DNA of 64,000 bases from Pteria penguin (GCA_035048485.1 CM068584.1:58219739-58283738), one strand, 5' to 3'. Positions 12,417-23,829 are shown, counted from the first letter of the stretch. The notes: generated by a model not told the origin, from the letters alone. Program-made: numbers and translations.

Positions 12417-12854
12417 CTGAGACCGTAATATAGCAAAATAATTTTAAGATCAAATATGTTCAAAATTACATAAATAATGTTGAATGTATATGGTTAAGAA
12501 TTTAAATTATTATTAAAAATTGAAATAATAAGATGTGTTTATGATGCACTACGTACTTTCCACCAGCAAAGCTTTTATCCCACTTATTTTCAGAGAAAAT
12601 ATTTTCAATATTTTTAGTTTTATACATTCACATATGCATTCTACTTCTAATCTATTTATAGAGAAAGGTGCTGAAGCAGGGTTACAATTTAGCATGCAAC
12701 AATTATACTAGAAATGGATTATAAAGAATATTGCCGTAAATGAATAATATTGTTTCTTCTTTTTTTAATATACTGCGTAGTGCATACTACTATAGTTGCT
12801 CCAGATGATATTGTTGATATGTTGATAAACACAACTACAATATAGAAAAAATAT

Positions 12855-14300
12855 CTATAAGGCAACTTCATCATAAACTGGTTCAATCGGTCTTAAATAT
12901 CCCTCTGAATCCATCAAAGATAGAGTTGAGCCAGTGTATATGCTACTCTCATTCCTACGAATCTTTTTATTAAGACATTTATACAATATCAGTATAATGG
13001 ATAATATGCATAGTAGTCATTTACAGCGAGTATAATACCACAATACTGTTAGTTACAAGCAGTTCAACACCTTACTAAATAAGTTTTACGTAGATCCAAT
13101 GCTAACTTACTTGGTTTTGTTCCATTGGATAATAAGAATGGATACCATCAGATTCTTTAAGAAAAAAGGTACAAAATATAAAGAGCTTACTGAATCTTGA
13201 TGTGTAGATGATTGTTCCACGCTGTCTGCTGTAGGAATGGATGAATCATGATGTGTAGATGATTGTTCCACACTGTCTGCTGTAGGAATGGATGAATCAT
13301 GATGTGTAGATGATGATTCCACACTGTTTGCTGTAGGAATGGATGAATCGTGATGTGTAGATGATTGTTCCACACTGTCTGCTGTAGGAATGGATGAATC
13401 ATGATGTGTAGATGATCGTTCCACACTGTCTGCTGTAGGAATGACATCATTGGTAACGAGTTTGCCGATCGATACTGATGGTGTGTTGTTCATATACATT
13501 ACATTCGGCACCTTTTGGAAAATTCAATTATCATTTGTCAGGTCAATTGAGTCATGAGTGATTCTATCATAACAGATTTGTAACAGATGGGAGGGAGAGA
13601 TGAGTAGTCGGATTGGGATTCGAACACAAGACCTCTGAACTCTAGACAGAGACTCAACCAGTTGTGCTGTCCGAGTTGATAACCTGATCCCTCAAAGATT
13701 CATAAAAAATATTATCGATATGACAATTTAACATAGTGTACAAATATGTATATATATGCAAACTACACACGTACAAATATGTATACATATGCAAACTACA
13801 CAAGTTAGTAGTGTGTTGTTCATCCTTTTATGCCATGCAATAGTGCAATAATTACATCAATGGTTTTAGCACTCGAACGTGAAGAGGAAGAAGAAAATCT
13901 AGTTTATATTTACTTACACATATTCGACGTCCTAGCATCACATTCATTTTGCGATGTAGTGGTGGCAAGATGAAATCGCAGGATTGTGCATCGGTGTTCT
14001 CTATAGTTAATAAAGTGGTTTTTGTACATCGCAGATCCAACACAGTTGTCGTACCAGCACTCACAAAAAATCTATCGAATGTCAAATGTTTATTTTGAAT
14101 CGCACGTCCTCCAGAGTACAACCCTGCACCCTTCCATTCACATTTACCATTTATACTGCAAACATTGTTTAAGTTTATGCTCTGCACACTACACACAAGT
14201 GTCAATAAATGAGTTGTAAACTTCAGCGAACTTGGAGAACACACGTTTTTATACAGTACTGCGGTAGAACTAACGATCCCGAATTTTTTTTGTTTTCGTG
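12855..14300 (-). CDS. Polinton-borne type I membrane protein with repeat stalk
   Basis: Three minus-strand exons. Exon 1 (about 14300-13918) has a hydrophobic leader and a Cys-containing domain with CEWKGAGLYSGG, LTFDRFF and TTTVLDLRC, ending at a good donor (TGT|GTAAGT). Exon 2 (13511-13191) encodes five 17-residue repeats of the type IPTADSVEQSSTHHDSS, a Ser/Thr/His-rich stalk that could be O-glycosylated. Exon 3 (13045-12855) encodes a hydrophobic segment (LLCILSIILILY), a basic anchor (KCLNKKIRRNE) and a tail with tyrosines in GYLRPIEPVYDEV. Exons 1 and 2 join in phase 0; exon 3 needs one frameshift inside the membrane segment. The exon 1 domain recurs in element B in the same place relative to polB, so the gene travels with the Polinton. 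Role unknown; a surface or envelope-like function is inference. Confidence 0.55.
13193..13445 (-). repeat. 51-bp coding tandem repeat, five units
   Basis: Five units of 51 bp lie in exon 2 of the membrane-protein gene, each encoding the 17-residue stalk repeat. Units differ at single positions (ERSS, EQSS, ESSS; HHDSS, HQDS), mostly without disturbing the frame. Confidence 0.9.
13608..13675 (-). tRNA. tRNA-like sequence, probably a pseudogene or SINE head
   Basis: On minus, an A-box region 'ctggttgag' and B box 'gttcgaatcc' are correctly spaced. The ends TCGGA and TCCGA could pair, and an anticodon-like stem CTCTG/CAGAG has a 9-base loop, too large for a normal tRNA. It is in the intron between exons 1 and 2 of the membrane-protein gene. 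Confidence 0.35.
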
Positions 14301-14361
14301 CAAAGAATACAGAAATATTAGTACTATATTCAGAAGTGTCTTCATTATCTTTACATTTCAA

Positions 14362-15140
14362 ACACTCAATTGTAAATTAGCTATGCATAGGTATGATATA
14401 TTTCAACTTAGCTTTATTTGTTATCTTGACATTTATTCGATATTTTAAGGGGCAAATCTTGTTGAGAGTCATCATTTTTCAATATATTTTTATCGCATAA
14501 TCCTTATCCAAATTTATTGAAGAACATTCACCTCAAAGTTGTTTACTCAAAAATGTAATAGAAATTTATATGGGAAGAGTCACCTGACGTCAAGGTTGCA
14601 AACATTAATTAAAACATCGTATTGTGGTACTTTAGAATGGGAATGTGAAATTGACAGAGGTGTGAAATTAAGGTAGAATGATAGAATGAAAGGGGGGGGG
14701 GGGGCTTTCACATAGAAATATCATATAAATATACACAGAATCGAATTTAAAAGTATTATGTATGTACTTGAAAATAATTATTGTGATTTTCCACTTGACT
14801 TTATAAGCTCCCCCCCCCCTTTTTTTTCCTATCGAATTCAACAATTATAGATAATAACCAACCTTAAGATGACCTTTAGTAGTTGAAAACAAGTTCATGA
14901 ACCAAAACGGGTTTCATATTGTTCCATTATCAGGTATCTTCAGTAGTGGATTCAGAACTAAAGTCTGTGTGGTCATACAGACACTAACGAAAGTCTGTGT
15001 GGTCATACAGACACTCTTACCCCAAACTTACATCACCCACATCTTTTCATGCTGAAAACTACCCTCAATATGAACTTTGGTATCGTAAAAAAATAAAAGT
15101 TTCAAATTTGTTTTGATGTCAACATGAGTTCATCATGGAG
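14362..15140. other. No gene seen
   Basis: AT-rich, with a G run near 14691-14704, a C run near 14811-14818, and a 26-bp phrase 'aagtctgtgtggtcatacag...' duplicated in tandem near 14961-15015. Confidence 0.5.
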
Positions 15141-15258
15141 AGTGGATGTATAAAAAGTAATTTTCTTCAATACTTTGATATAAAACGCGTACCACCATCA
15201 CCACCACATGTCAGTTAATATAAATTTAAAAAAAATGGAGACCATCTCTAAAAGGAAT

Positions 15259-15951
15259 GAAGAAATTTACGACTGCAGGTAACACAGCTGCCTACAGTTA
15301 CAACTGTACACTCAGTTTCCTCCAAGGGCGTGCCTGGGTACATTTGCAAGGTATGTGATTTTTTAAAAATCTTGCAATCAAAGAAAAATGCAATAGTAAA
15401 GTCATTTCCTTATTTCTTTAAATTGTCATACAAAATAGGAATAAGTGTAGAACAGTTAATATTGCACTTTTATTTCCAGATAATCGTCAGGGGAAGCAAG
15501 TTTCCCCAATGAAAGAGGCCCTGGAGGGGCTTTTTCGTATATACTATAAAATAGAAGACGGAATAAAAAGGTGGAGGAGACAGGAAAGGGGGAGGTACCA
15601 CCTATTACATCTTTGGTCGGTTTTTTTTTTTTTCTTACGTATCCACATGGTTTTTTATTTTTTTTTTTCTCATTATATAGATCTTCTTTCTTTCCTTAAT
15701 AACTTTTTTTCTTTACAGTTTCATACCCAAAGAAGACACGTTGAAGAGGAGGAAGAAGAACTTCCCAATGTAAGTTTAATTTTGATTACACCCAATCTAT
15801 AATTAATGCAATTTTATAAAATTTATCGCTTTTAAAAAATTAAAAGTGCTTACAGTTCTCTTTTCCCTTTCCTTGACAGTTGCGAATAACACCTCCTCGC
15901 AAGAGAAAAGTACAACTGATAAAGGACGATGATGACATAGATGTTTTGTAG
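15259..15951 (+). CDS. Polinton-borne small acidic-tail protein (multi-exon)
   Basis: A plus-strand gene in the polB-to-left-end interval. Exon 1 ends in WVHLQ at donor CAAG|GTATGT. Exon 2 starts after 'atttccag' with DNRQGKQVSP and holds a basic helix-prone stretch (IKRWRRQERG). Exon 3 (after 'ctttacag', 15719-15769) is strongly acidic (HVEEEEEELPN). Exon 4 (from 15882) carries a basic, NLS-like patch (PPRKRKVQ) and ends DDDDIDVL. Exons 3 and 4 join in phase 0; the 3' boundary of exon 2 is unclear. A TATA-like GTATAAAA lies near 15150. Element B has a clear homologue with the same exon 1/2 junction and a DDDDDINII end. Acidic C-termini are typical of viral and bacterial single-strand DNA-binding proteins, so a role beside the polymerase is possible, but no fold can be recognised. 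Confidence 0.5.
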
Positions 15952-16457
15952 ATTTTTTTTGTAAAACATCTCAAGACATATATCATTCATTAAATATATT
16001 GTAGATAAACATATTTGACGAGGTGATGGCGCAATTTACATTTCAAAATAAATCTATTCCAATCAATCCTTTTTTCTTTAAATTCTCTCCCGTTGTTAAT
16101 TTTTCAGTAGAAAAGGATTTTTTATCACTCTTTCACACATCACGGATTACGATACTTTCAAAATTATCAATAAAAGTCTAAAGAAACGTGTAAAACTTCC
16201 CGCCTCTAAAGTTGTGTTTAGATTTTATTATACTAATGGATTATCTTAATATCTCTGTAAAAAGTTTTTTTTTCATTATATACCATGGCGTGTTATATTC
16301 AATCATGTATTGAAATTCATATCTTTGATTTACTCTTTCCGAGTCTACAATTTCAATAAAATGTACGATTTTGTATTGATACGTTTAATGTACCCCTAGA
16401 GTATCACCACTCTTTTTACAAATTTAATTCAATATCATGAACACATATATGTCAAAT
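15952..16457. other. 3' flank, no gene seen
   Basis: AT-rich sequence with several AATAAA-type polyadenylation signals after the acidic-tail gene (for example near 16048). Confidence 0.5.
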
Positions 16458-16561
16458 CTATGCAACGGAATTACTCCTGGTATTCTCAGTTCTTTGGTGA
16501 GAAACTTCTAGCTCAAACAGAAAGGGTTCTTCATACAGCTCCTCCACCATGGTGTTAGGTT
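16458..16561 (-). other. Possible short terminal exon
   Basis: An acceptor (attcttatcag) opens a frame of about 34 codons, MVEELYEEPFLFELEVSH and onward, ending at a stop. The acidic, aromatic sequence looks like a cytoplasmic tail, similar in style to the receptor tail at 12855. No upstream exon was found between here and polB. Confidence 0.3.
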
Positions 16562-17235
16562 CTGATAAGAATTAAACAAAGTCGAAATATCCTTTTTCAA
16601 AAACTTTTCATTAAATTCATATCAATTTTAGTAATTTAACCAAGGATATAAATTACTTTGTCTGATTTAAAAAAAAATGCGAAGCTTTATATATATATAA
16701 ATATATATGTAGAAAACATATTTGAAAGGTGTGAAGTGTTTCCATGGGATAACTAGAGAAAATTATAAGGGAAGGAGTTGAAAGGGTTAACTTTTTGATA
16801 TTCGCATTTTTTTTTTTTTTATTTGGTGACTATGTGAAATTATAAAACATGTTTTTGGTTCAAGGTCATATGCCTGTCAAAACTATTGTTTTATATTCCA
16901 CCTTATGATCATTGTACTAAAGCTTTATACATCTATGTCTTGAGATGATATATATTATATGTTACCACGTATACAGAACTTTTGAAAAAACATTTGAAAA
17001 TGATTTATTAAATTTTGTCAATATTCTATCATGTATAACTTATTTTGACATTAGAAATTAGAGGTTTTTTTCAATAAAATGTTTTTATTTCTATTTGTCA
17101 CTCACAAACTAAATATGTAATTGTGTAAAGCAGAATTAAACGTTGGCTATATAGGCACTATGGGTTAGTCGACAAATTTATATTTTTGTGTTATATATAT
17201 ATATGCTTAAATGAATAGAACAAAAGTCATTTATT
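16562..17235. other. No gene seen
   Basis: AT-rich spacer between the short exon and the 3' end of polB, with AT-repeat and poly-T runs. Confidence 0.5.
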
Positions 17236-17542
17236 GATTCGACAATCTCCATATGCATAAGTATTTATGCCATCGTCACACACCCAGCGTTTGTCATCAT
17301 AAGGAGAAAATGTCATTTGTTGATGGCTTTTAAATACACTATGTGTTTATCGCTTCTGATGCTCTCTATCACATGACGATTTTTCTCTTTTTTTGAACAA
17401 GCAGCCGATGTAAGCTTGATGGTCAATGTCCTGACCCCTCACAGGTCTGGATACATCTTTAGCTTTGCGTACACTCATTCTATGTTTGGTTTGAAAAGAG
17501 TACATTTTGGCTCTCAATCCAATGAGGTCGTTACTGGATCAC

Positions 17543-17751
17543 CTGAATAAAATTAAACTGATACTCATCGGTCATTATCTTTTATGATTATAATGTAAAA
17601 TACAGAAGTAACTATTGTCATGACTTGTCGTTATAACAACAAATTATAATGTTTAATAGAAGAAAATAGAGAAGAAGGGTATCCACCTCAATTGTATTTT
17701 CAATCTGGAATTGCATTGTCATTATATTACAATGCCGTATACGAAACTTAC
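17543..17751 (-). other. Intron in Polinton polB (element A)
   Basis: On minus, donor ACAAATG|GTAAGT follows KMKDETN, and acceptor TTTTATTCAG|GTGATCC precedes GLRAKMYSF. Element B has an intron at exactly this place with the same phase (30371-30456) and different length and sequence. Confidence 0.75.
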
Positions 17752-19588
17752 CATTTGTTTCATCTTTCATTTTACCAACAAATTTTTGTATATCGGTTTA
17801 TTTAATAAAAGTTTCACTGGACGATTCTTTACACCTACTAGATGCTCATCAAAAATGGTCATTCTCTCAAAGCTCGGCTTACTGGTCAAGCGTAGGAGTC
17901 CTTTCTTGGTATTGACTAATTTAAAGTTCATATGAAGACGTGTATTCTCTGTTGTTTTCCGAGAAAAAAAACCCAAATACATGCTTATACCAATTTGTTT
18001 GTATACTTTTGTATTTTAAAAGACTTGAGTGAGGTTGATTATTATAAATGTTTGAAGCATAATTAACTTACCCGAAGATTTATGTAGTTGGACATCAAAC
18101 TTGTTCGTAGCTCTTTTCCTCGTATTAGTGTTATAATCAATGTATGGTTTCAACCATTGCTCTTGTGTAAAGGCTAATACTCGATGGATTTTCTTCAGAA
18201 CCAATCCTTGTTTGAGGTAGAATTGTAAATTTCTGTAGTGCACCACGTGTTCATTTTTGTCTTGTAACGTTGGGACCAGCTTTGTAGAAACATTCGTTTC
18301 TTGATCGATTTCTGTTGTTCTACAGATGTCGTATAGCTTTCTGTTCTGTTATAAGGAGATAGGTCGTCCACTTTTATCTGAAGACTTGTTGGAGCAAGGG
18401 GATAATCTGAATGACCTTTTTGTAAATGACACGGATATGCTAAAGACACTTCTAACATATATCCCGTGTTTTAATTAGACTTAAAATATCCTGTGATTTG
18501 ATTTCACCTGGTGTTAACCATCGAAAGTCTCCGACTGGTAAAGGTTCAACCATCGCACCGCCATATAAATTATTCATATCGAAGTAACCTAGATATTGAC
18601 TTGGCTTTGATTTATCATATGTTTCTGGAATATCTTTATTATTTGCTTCGGCATATCTTGTAGTAATCATTTCCACACCACCACGCATACCCTTTTTCTA
18701 TCATTTGGAATTGTTCAACATCGGTGAATAGTTCCAATTTCACACCAGTCATTTTTAGACATGCACTCCAACATAACCCAGCTAACGTGTAAAATTGTGC
18801 AGGGTCAAGATCAAAATTATTAATTGTTACAGTCCTGATCTGCTAAAAGAAGTACATCACATTTCAGATACAGCGCATGATAATCATCTAGAGATTCAAT
18901 TTTCATTTCGTTCCACACGGTTTTGCACATAATTGTATTCATCGTCTGATTTTTCACATTTTTTCATACTGTTGTAGAAAGCAGACTTGGGTGGTAATTG
19001 TCTATCTCTAAATTTGGACTCATCCGTTATATAAGAATAAGGATACACCCCTTTCTGTAGCAGTAACCCACGCTGTTTCTCACTTTGAAATTCTGACATG
19101 AAACGTTTAAAGTGAGATGGGCTATCATTTTTCAAATTGCAAACGAGAGAATCCAATGATGCATTCAAAAATTGAAAAGAATCTACGAAGCGCAGTCTTG
19201 AAATACTGAAAGAAACATATCTTTCTTGTGTATTAGCAATCACACTTAGTTTTTTAGTTTTACATTTCTCTAGCTTCTGCATAATAAGATCGAAACCACG
19301 TAGGTTATGAAAAATGACCGGAATGAAGTTGACATGTTTATACTGTAAATTGCAATCTCTGTGTGCGATCCCTATGAATTTACCATTGAGGTGGTTGTGA
19401 TTGCGAACCTTGATTGAGGATCTATCGAATGCTTTCTCACAAATATGGCATTGTGTAGCTTAAGCATATTGATATTCTATCTCTTGATCAACTTCCATGG
19501 GCTATATATGCTTCTTGCCAGAGCAATCTTGTCAATAACGTGTTTATGACATCTTGTCCCCTATATGAAAAGACTTGAAAGTCCTCAA

Positions 19589-20399
19589 GGTCGGAATTGC
19601 ATGGTCAAGTACATCAAAGGTAATAAAGTCGTGATCCACCAAGAGATCACACACCAAGCGTGTAATGTTTAGGATCAGTATTGACAAAAACACGGTCTGC
19701 ACACAGGTGCTCGTTTTCATATAAACAACGGCTCCGCCCTGTACACCCCTGTACGTCTCCGTCTCGTACTATATAGTTATCTCATTCTCTCTTATCACTT
19801 TTGATCTTGACAGTAGTGTGAAATTAGCAATCTGGACAGTCTCCCGCTGTACATGTGCATTTGGGGAAAACCACGTTTACACATGGAGATATATAAATAA
19901 CTGGCTATTTTTAGTAGCATTACACATCAACAACCACCAAGACGTTTGTTTATCGTTGTGACGATAAGATTGTAGAATACATTGAATTCCACTGCTATAA
20001 AAAGAAGCGACATTCTCAAGTTTTATTAATTATAATACAACGAATTCTAGTACGGACTAGTAGTGCACTTCTTAAATTACCGCACGGCTACACAATAATT
20101 TCAATCGTACTTTTTCGGGACTTTCCATCGAGTATCCGGAAAGACTGCATGTCCTCCAGCGCATGAATATAACTCGTCTAAGTCGATGGAATAACGGCAC
20201 ATCTATTTTCTCATCTGATCAAACTTATCTTGTATTGACTCGTACAATATCAATTATAAGTACTAAAAGTAAATATAATCACGCTTTTTTCTAAAAATCG
20301 ACGCACTATTTATACATGAGGAGGTATTTTCTGCGTTCCACGCGTTCCCCACAGCATATTGTAACGACTAGGGTCTGGAATTGCTACGCAATTCCGACC
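19589..20399. mobile_element. 811-bp insertion in polB with 12-bp inverted ends
   Basis: GGTCGGAATTGC at 19589-19600 and its exact reverse complement at 20388-20399 bound a segment foreign to polB. polB motifs resume just outside both ends (IFTKPPLI on one side, YRGQDVINTLL on the other). No transposase is seen and no clear target duplication, so the family is unknown. Confidence 0.5.
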
Positions 20400-20610
20400 A
20401 ATATTAGTGGAGGTTTCGTGAATATATCATCACTTGATACTACTTGACAACAAAATCCACAGGGTTCAAATTTGGATAAGCTAGTCGTATGACTAGAATT
20501 AGGATCGAGGTCATTACACTGTTTTATAGGTTGGACATAGGTCTCTAGGTCGCAATAAATTGCCATTGGTACACGCAATTGTTTAGCTATATCCTTGAAT
20601 TCTAAAACAT

Positions 20611-20885
20611 TGATTGATTGATTGATTTTTGTTTTACGTCACACCACGAATATTTCACGTATATGGTGACGGCATCTGCCTGATGCGGGGCATACAAATT
20701 TTGACCTTTGCAACGGACCCACCCGAAGCAGTGAGGGATCTTTAACGTGCCATGCATACCACGACACGGGGCCTCGGTTTTCACTGTCTCATCCGAAAGA
20801 CATGACACCGGCATGACCAGAGCGGGACTCGAACCCCGGCCTCCCGATCAGGAGTCCGACGCGATACCACTAGGCCACGCCGGCT
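20611..20885 (-). mobile_element. tRNA-derived SINE inserted in polB
   Basis: Nearly identical to the copy at 11066-11342, with the same A box, B box and tail. A perfect 16-bp target duplication, TTGAATTCTAAAACAT, flanks it (20595-20610 and 20886-20901). It separates the GENDVLEF segment of polB from the exonuclease motif region. Confidence 0.93.
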
Positions 20886-22224
20886 TTGAATTCTAAAACA
20901 TCATTTTCACCTGGTGTAGGCATCTCAATTTTTTGCTCTCCCAGAGTCATGCAAAATGGAATGTGTTTATCGAGGGTTTTCTGTTTTTTAAAACATTGTA
21001 AACAATACGGACAGTAATAATGACGACGTCTTCCTCCACTAGATAGTTGAAATAGGAATCTACTCAAATTTTTTATGAGGCAATAATGTGTTTTTCCTTT
21101 ACCTTTAAGATAGAGTAGGTTCACGTGTTTTCCTCTCTCTTGTTTAGCAATCCTAATCGGGAAAATCTCTTTTTCCCCATAAACAAAAACATTGACTGAT
21201 ATATTTTGTTTTTCAAATTTGGGTATTTACGATAACTGCACTGGATACCTTATTCCATTCATGTTTAATGCCGACTCATGAGGTAAATAATGAGATACCC
21301 TATTTGCATTCTTTTTTATTGGGTACAGTATAGCTAAAACACTGTACAGAAAACATTTGCTATCATAGTTTTTAATATTCACCAATGATTTAGGATTCTG
21401 GGTCTTTAATATACTGTCGTGCTTGTAGAGGCGTGTATAAAACGTAATGTATTTCTAGGTATAACACTTTTTGAAAAATCCAGTCGGAACCTCTCATAAT
21501 ATATTCCTCCTTTGATGCGAAGACTTTCTGAAATGCTTCATGTAGATTATGTCGATTGAATTCCTCAGAAGATAAATGGGTGTATGTCCTCTAGAAGTTG
21601 ATGGTTGATCATGAAATCTCCTTACATGAGTTTTTAAACTGTCTTTCCTATTAAAAGTTTTGTGGCAATGATCACAAGTAAAACCTTGATTTCTAGAGCG
21701 AAGATCTCTGTTTAATTCTGATTGTCTTTTATATATCCGATGACAATCTTTACACTGAAAATGTTGTTTATCCATTTTGAAGCCTTTTTTTGGAAATTAA
21801 GCCATTTTTGCAGTCGTCTCTGCTTCTGCTTATTTATTTTCCCATTGCCACGACGTATGATATCGTAAGGAGATTTAAATACACCAGTTTTGTTTGACAC
21901 TGACACGATTTCACGGTCATCCCCACGAGGAATTGTGTCAGTGCTGTATTCTGAAATACCTGAATCCATTTTCACTGGGGCAATGTTCGCTAGGTTGTTG
22001 GTAGTATCTGTTTTAATATCATCATCCTCAGTATTTGTTTCTTTACTTTCCATCGTTCTGATTGTTGGACTCGTTGACTGATTCGTTTGAACCTCCTGGT
22101 ATATTTCCATTAGTTTTTTTTATATTTTTCCTTTGGAACTAGAACTTTTCCTCTCGTAAATACAACACAGTCGGACGTAATACAGTGGGGATTGCATTAG
22201 ATAATTTTATCAAAATATGTTTCC

Positions 22225-22445
22225 TTCTACTCTGTTAATATTCTGAAAAGCTTCTTGTATCTTGCAGTGTCTCCGTATCGTACTGTGATCACCTACACGT
22301 TCCTTGTAACACGTTGTATATGGCTTCCATAATAGCAAGTATTTGCTGTTTGTTCAGTGTACGAAGAAGGAATATTCTTTGCGTCGCATGTGTGCTAACT
22401 AAAAGGTTAATGAAGTCCAGATTTTCACGTACAAATTTACTCGTT
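22225..22445 (-). pseudogene. Short Polinton-associated protein, conserved family of unknown role
   Basis: A minus frame reads KFVRENLDFINLLVSTHATQ and then FLLRTLNKQQILAIMEAIYN, ending at a stop after NVLQGTC. I recognise this 'xLLRTLxKxQxLxxMExxYNxLxG' pattern from short helical proteins commonly found beside Polinton ATPase and capsid genes in animals. It sits between the ATPase and polB genes. A stop and frameshift truncate the C-terminal half, which in relatives is basic. Assignment is from memory of the motif. Confidence 0.5.
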
Positions 22446-22454
22446 TTTTCAGGT

Positions 22455-23090
22455 ATAAGATAGTTTCCTCACCAGGTAAAATACAGCTTGATAGTTTGAA
22501 TCTTTCATCCGTTGAACGATATAAATCAATACAAAGATAGGAGTGAGGTTACCGCGTAGCTAGTTTATAAGCATCCATGAAAAAAGCTGATTGGCTGGGA
22601 TATATCGGTCTACTCAATGTCTTTATTTGTTGTAAATAATGTAATGTACATTCAACGATATCGATCTCATGTATCTACCAGGCGGAAATATGTTTTGAAC
22701 GAAAAACAACACCGTGATACCCATATGATGGGAATGTGTGGTAAATAAATTTATCATTTCAGGAGTTGAACTTTGACCCATGACATCATCAAGCACAAGC
22801 ACTATTTCACCATAGTCAAAAGTAAATTGTTCCAGAATAGACTTGTCTGGTACCCCCTGGAAAAATGTAATCGATTTTAATTCTCTCTCCATTACATCAA
22901 AAAGTGGTTGCCATATTCCATACACGTACAGCACATGTTTTATATCTGACTCAAGATTCTTCAACATTTTATACACTAATGTAGTCTTTCCAGCATGTGA
23001 CGGTGCTGCAATCAATGTATTACAATTCCTCTTAAATTTGATAAAATTCTCTGTTAGTCCTGTCGACAGTCTGACATTTGATAAATAACT
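22455..23090 (-). pseudogene. Polinton FtsK/HerA-type packaging ATPase
   Basis: DNA-packaging ATPase expected to pump element DNA into a capsid. NFIKFKRN precedes the Walker A motif APSHAGKT, followed by VYKMLKNLE. The Walker B segment is IVLVLDDVMGQS, and the following SHHMGITVLFFVQNIFPPG matches the sensor region of Polinton and NCLDV ATPases. After about 22635 a frameshift moves the reading frame. The end (SRPIYPSQSAFFMDAYKLAT, then a stop or frame change, then IDLYRSTDERFKL and LPGEETILY) is still recognisable to about 22455. Start chosen from similarity upstream of the first ATG. Walker residues look intact, but the gene is broken. Confidence 0.85.
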
Positions 23091-23352
23091 AGTTCTTTGT
23101 CAAGGATTAAACTTTTAATGAGGTTAGCATCTATTACATACTTGAGATTATAGTGTAGTATGACATCCATGTATATAAATGAAGGTAAGTGGATACGATT
23201 GTATCATATGGTTCATAATGTAAAAAAATCTCATGTCAAAAACATTTCATGCGTATAAATCCAGGTGTATAACTATTTATGTCGCTATTTTCTGTAATTT
23301 TATATAGATTAAACAATAACGTAATATTCAAAACCCATCAAATGTGTTTATT

Positions 23353-23814
23353 TTAGAAACATAGTGGAAATCTTGTGTAGATGAATTGAAAAACAAAAAG
23401 ATCATTCCATAGACAATTATAGGTAAACATGTATACAAACATTTGCAATCTAATTCCCTTCATTCTATAAAACAAATATGCTATACAATAGTAACCACAA
23501 TACATCGAATTTTCACATTGGATAGTGCAATATGTGCGTTTCATCGCTAGCATTGTCCGCTTAAAGTAATCGATCTGATGAATACCTGCAACACTACCAA
23601 ATATCTCTAGATATAAGTTCTTGACATTATAAACCGCTATCCAATGTGTACCATCTAAACAATGTGGATCTGTGTTCAAAATCATACCCTGATTTGCCTT
23701 CAGGATTGGGATACGATCAGCAGGGTAGACACCGATAATTTGCTTTTGCATTAAAGGATCACATTGTATCATACACAGTAACTGTTTCGTGTTCAAAGCG
23801 TACATTTCACTCAT
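23353..23814 (-). CDS. Polinton adenain-like cysteine protease
   Basis: A 153-codon minus frame. The catalytic His is seen in GTHWIAVYNV (residues about 55-64), the acidic residue in NLYLEIFGSVAG (about 66-77), and the Gln/Cys region in QCENSMYCGYYCIAYLF (about 98-114). This matches the order in adenovirus-type and Ulp1-type proteases, which mature capsid proteins. Downstream of the Cys the sequence turns hydrophobic and aromatic and no longer matches the family, so the true C-terminus may be lost by frameshift. It lies between the capsid-like gene and the ATPase, the usual Polinton neighbourhood. It may be the least damaged gene of the element. Confidence 0.8.
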   Translation of the reverse strand: MSEMYALNTKQLLCMIQCDPLMQKQIIGVYPADRIPILKANQGMILNTDPHCLDGTHWIAVYNVKNLYLEIFGSVAGIHQIDYFKRTMLAMKRTYCTIQCENSMYCGYYCIAYLFYRMKGIRLQMFVYMFTYNCLWNDLFVFQFIYTRFPLCF

Positions 23815-23829
23815 CTTATAATAAGGTCT

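Larger units (their letters stand above)
17236..22110 (-). pseudogene. polB: Polinton protein-primed-type DNA polymerase B, element A copy
   Basis: Family B polymerase of Polintons, which would copy the element DNA. From the N-terminus: an acidic region (22110-21800); C2H2 fingers (CKDCHRIYKRQSEL, CDHCHKTFNRKDSL; 21775-21600); NLLYLKGKGKTHYCLIKNLS (21124); the exonuclease motif YCDLETY (20560); HICEKAFDRSSIKVRNHNHL and NLRGFDLI (about 19450-19290); RFVDSFQFLNASLDSL; SLDDYHALYLKCDVLLLAD (18880); YFDMNNLYGGAM (18570); VVHYRNLQ-type segment (18240); FERMTIFDEHLVG (17880); and the end SPYDDKRW...TYAYGD. An intron lies at 17543-17751. The segment that should carry the catalytic DTDS motif is deleted. 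A SINE (20611-20885), an 811-bp insertion (19589-20399) and several frameshifts interrupt it. Clearly dead. Confidence 0.9.

Noticed and set aside
13187..13450. Regular 51-bp repeats that could look like a CRISPR array or a second repeat protein in another frame
   Set aside because: Units are contiguous with no spacers, the host is eukaryotic, and the better frame joins neighbouring exons in phase.
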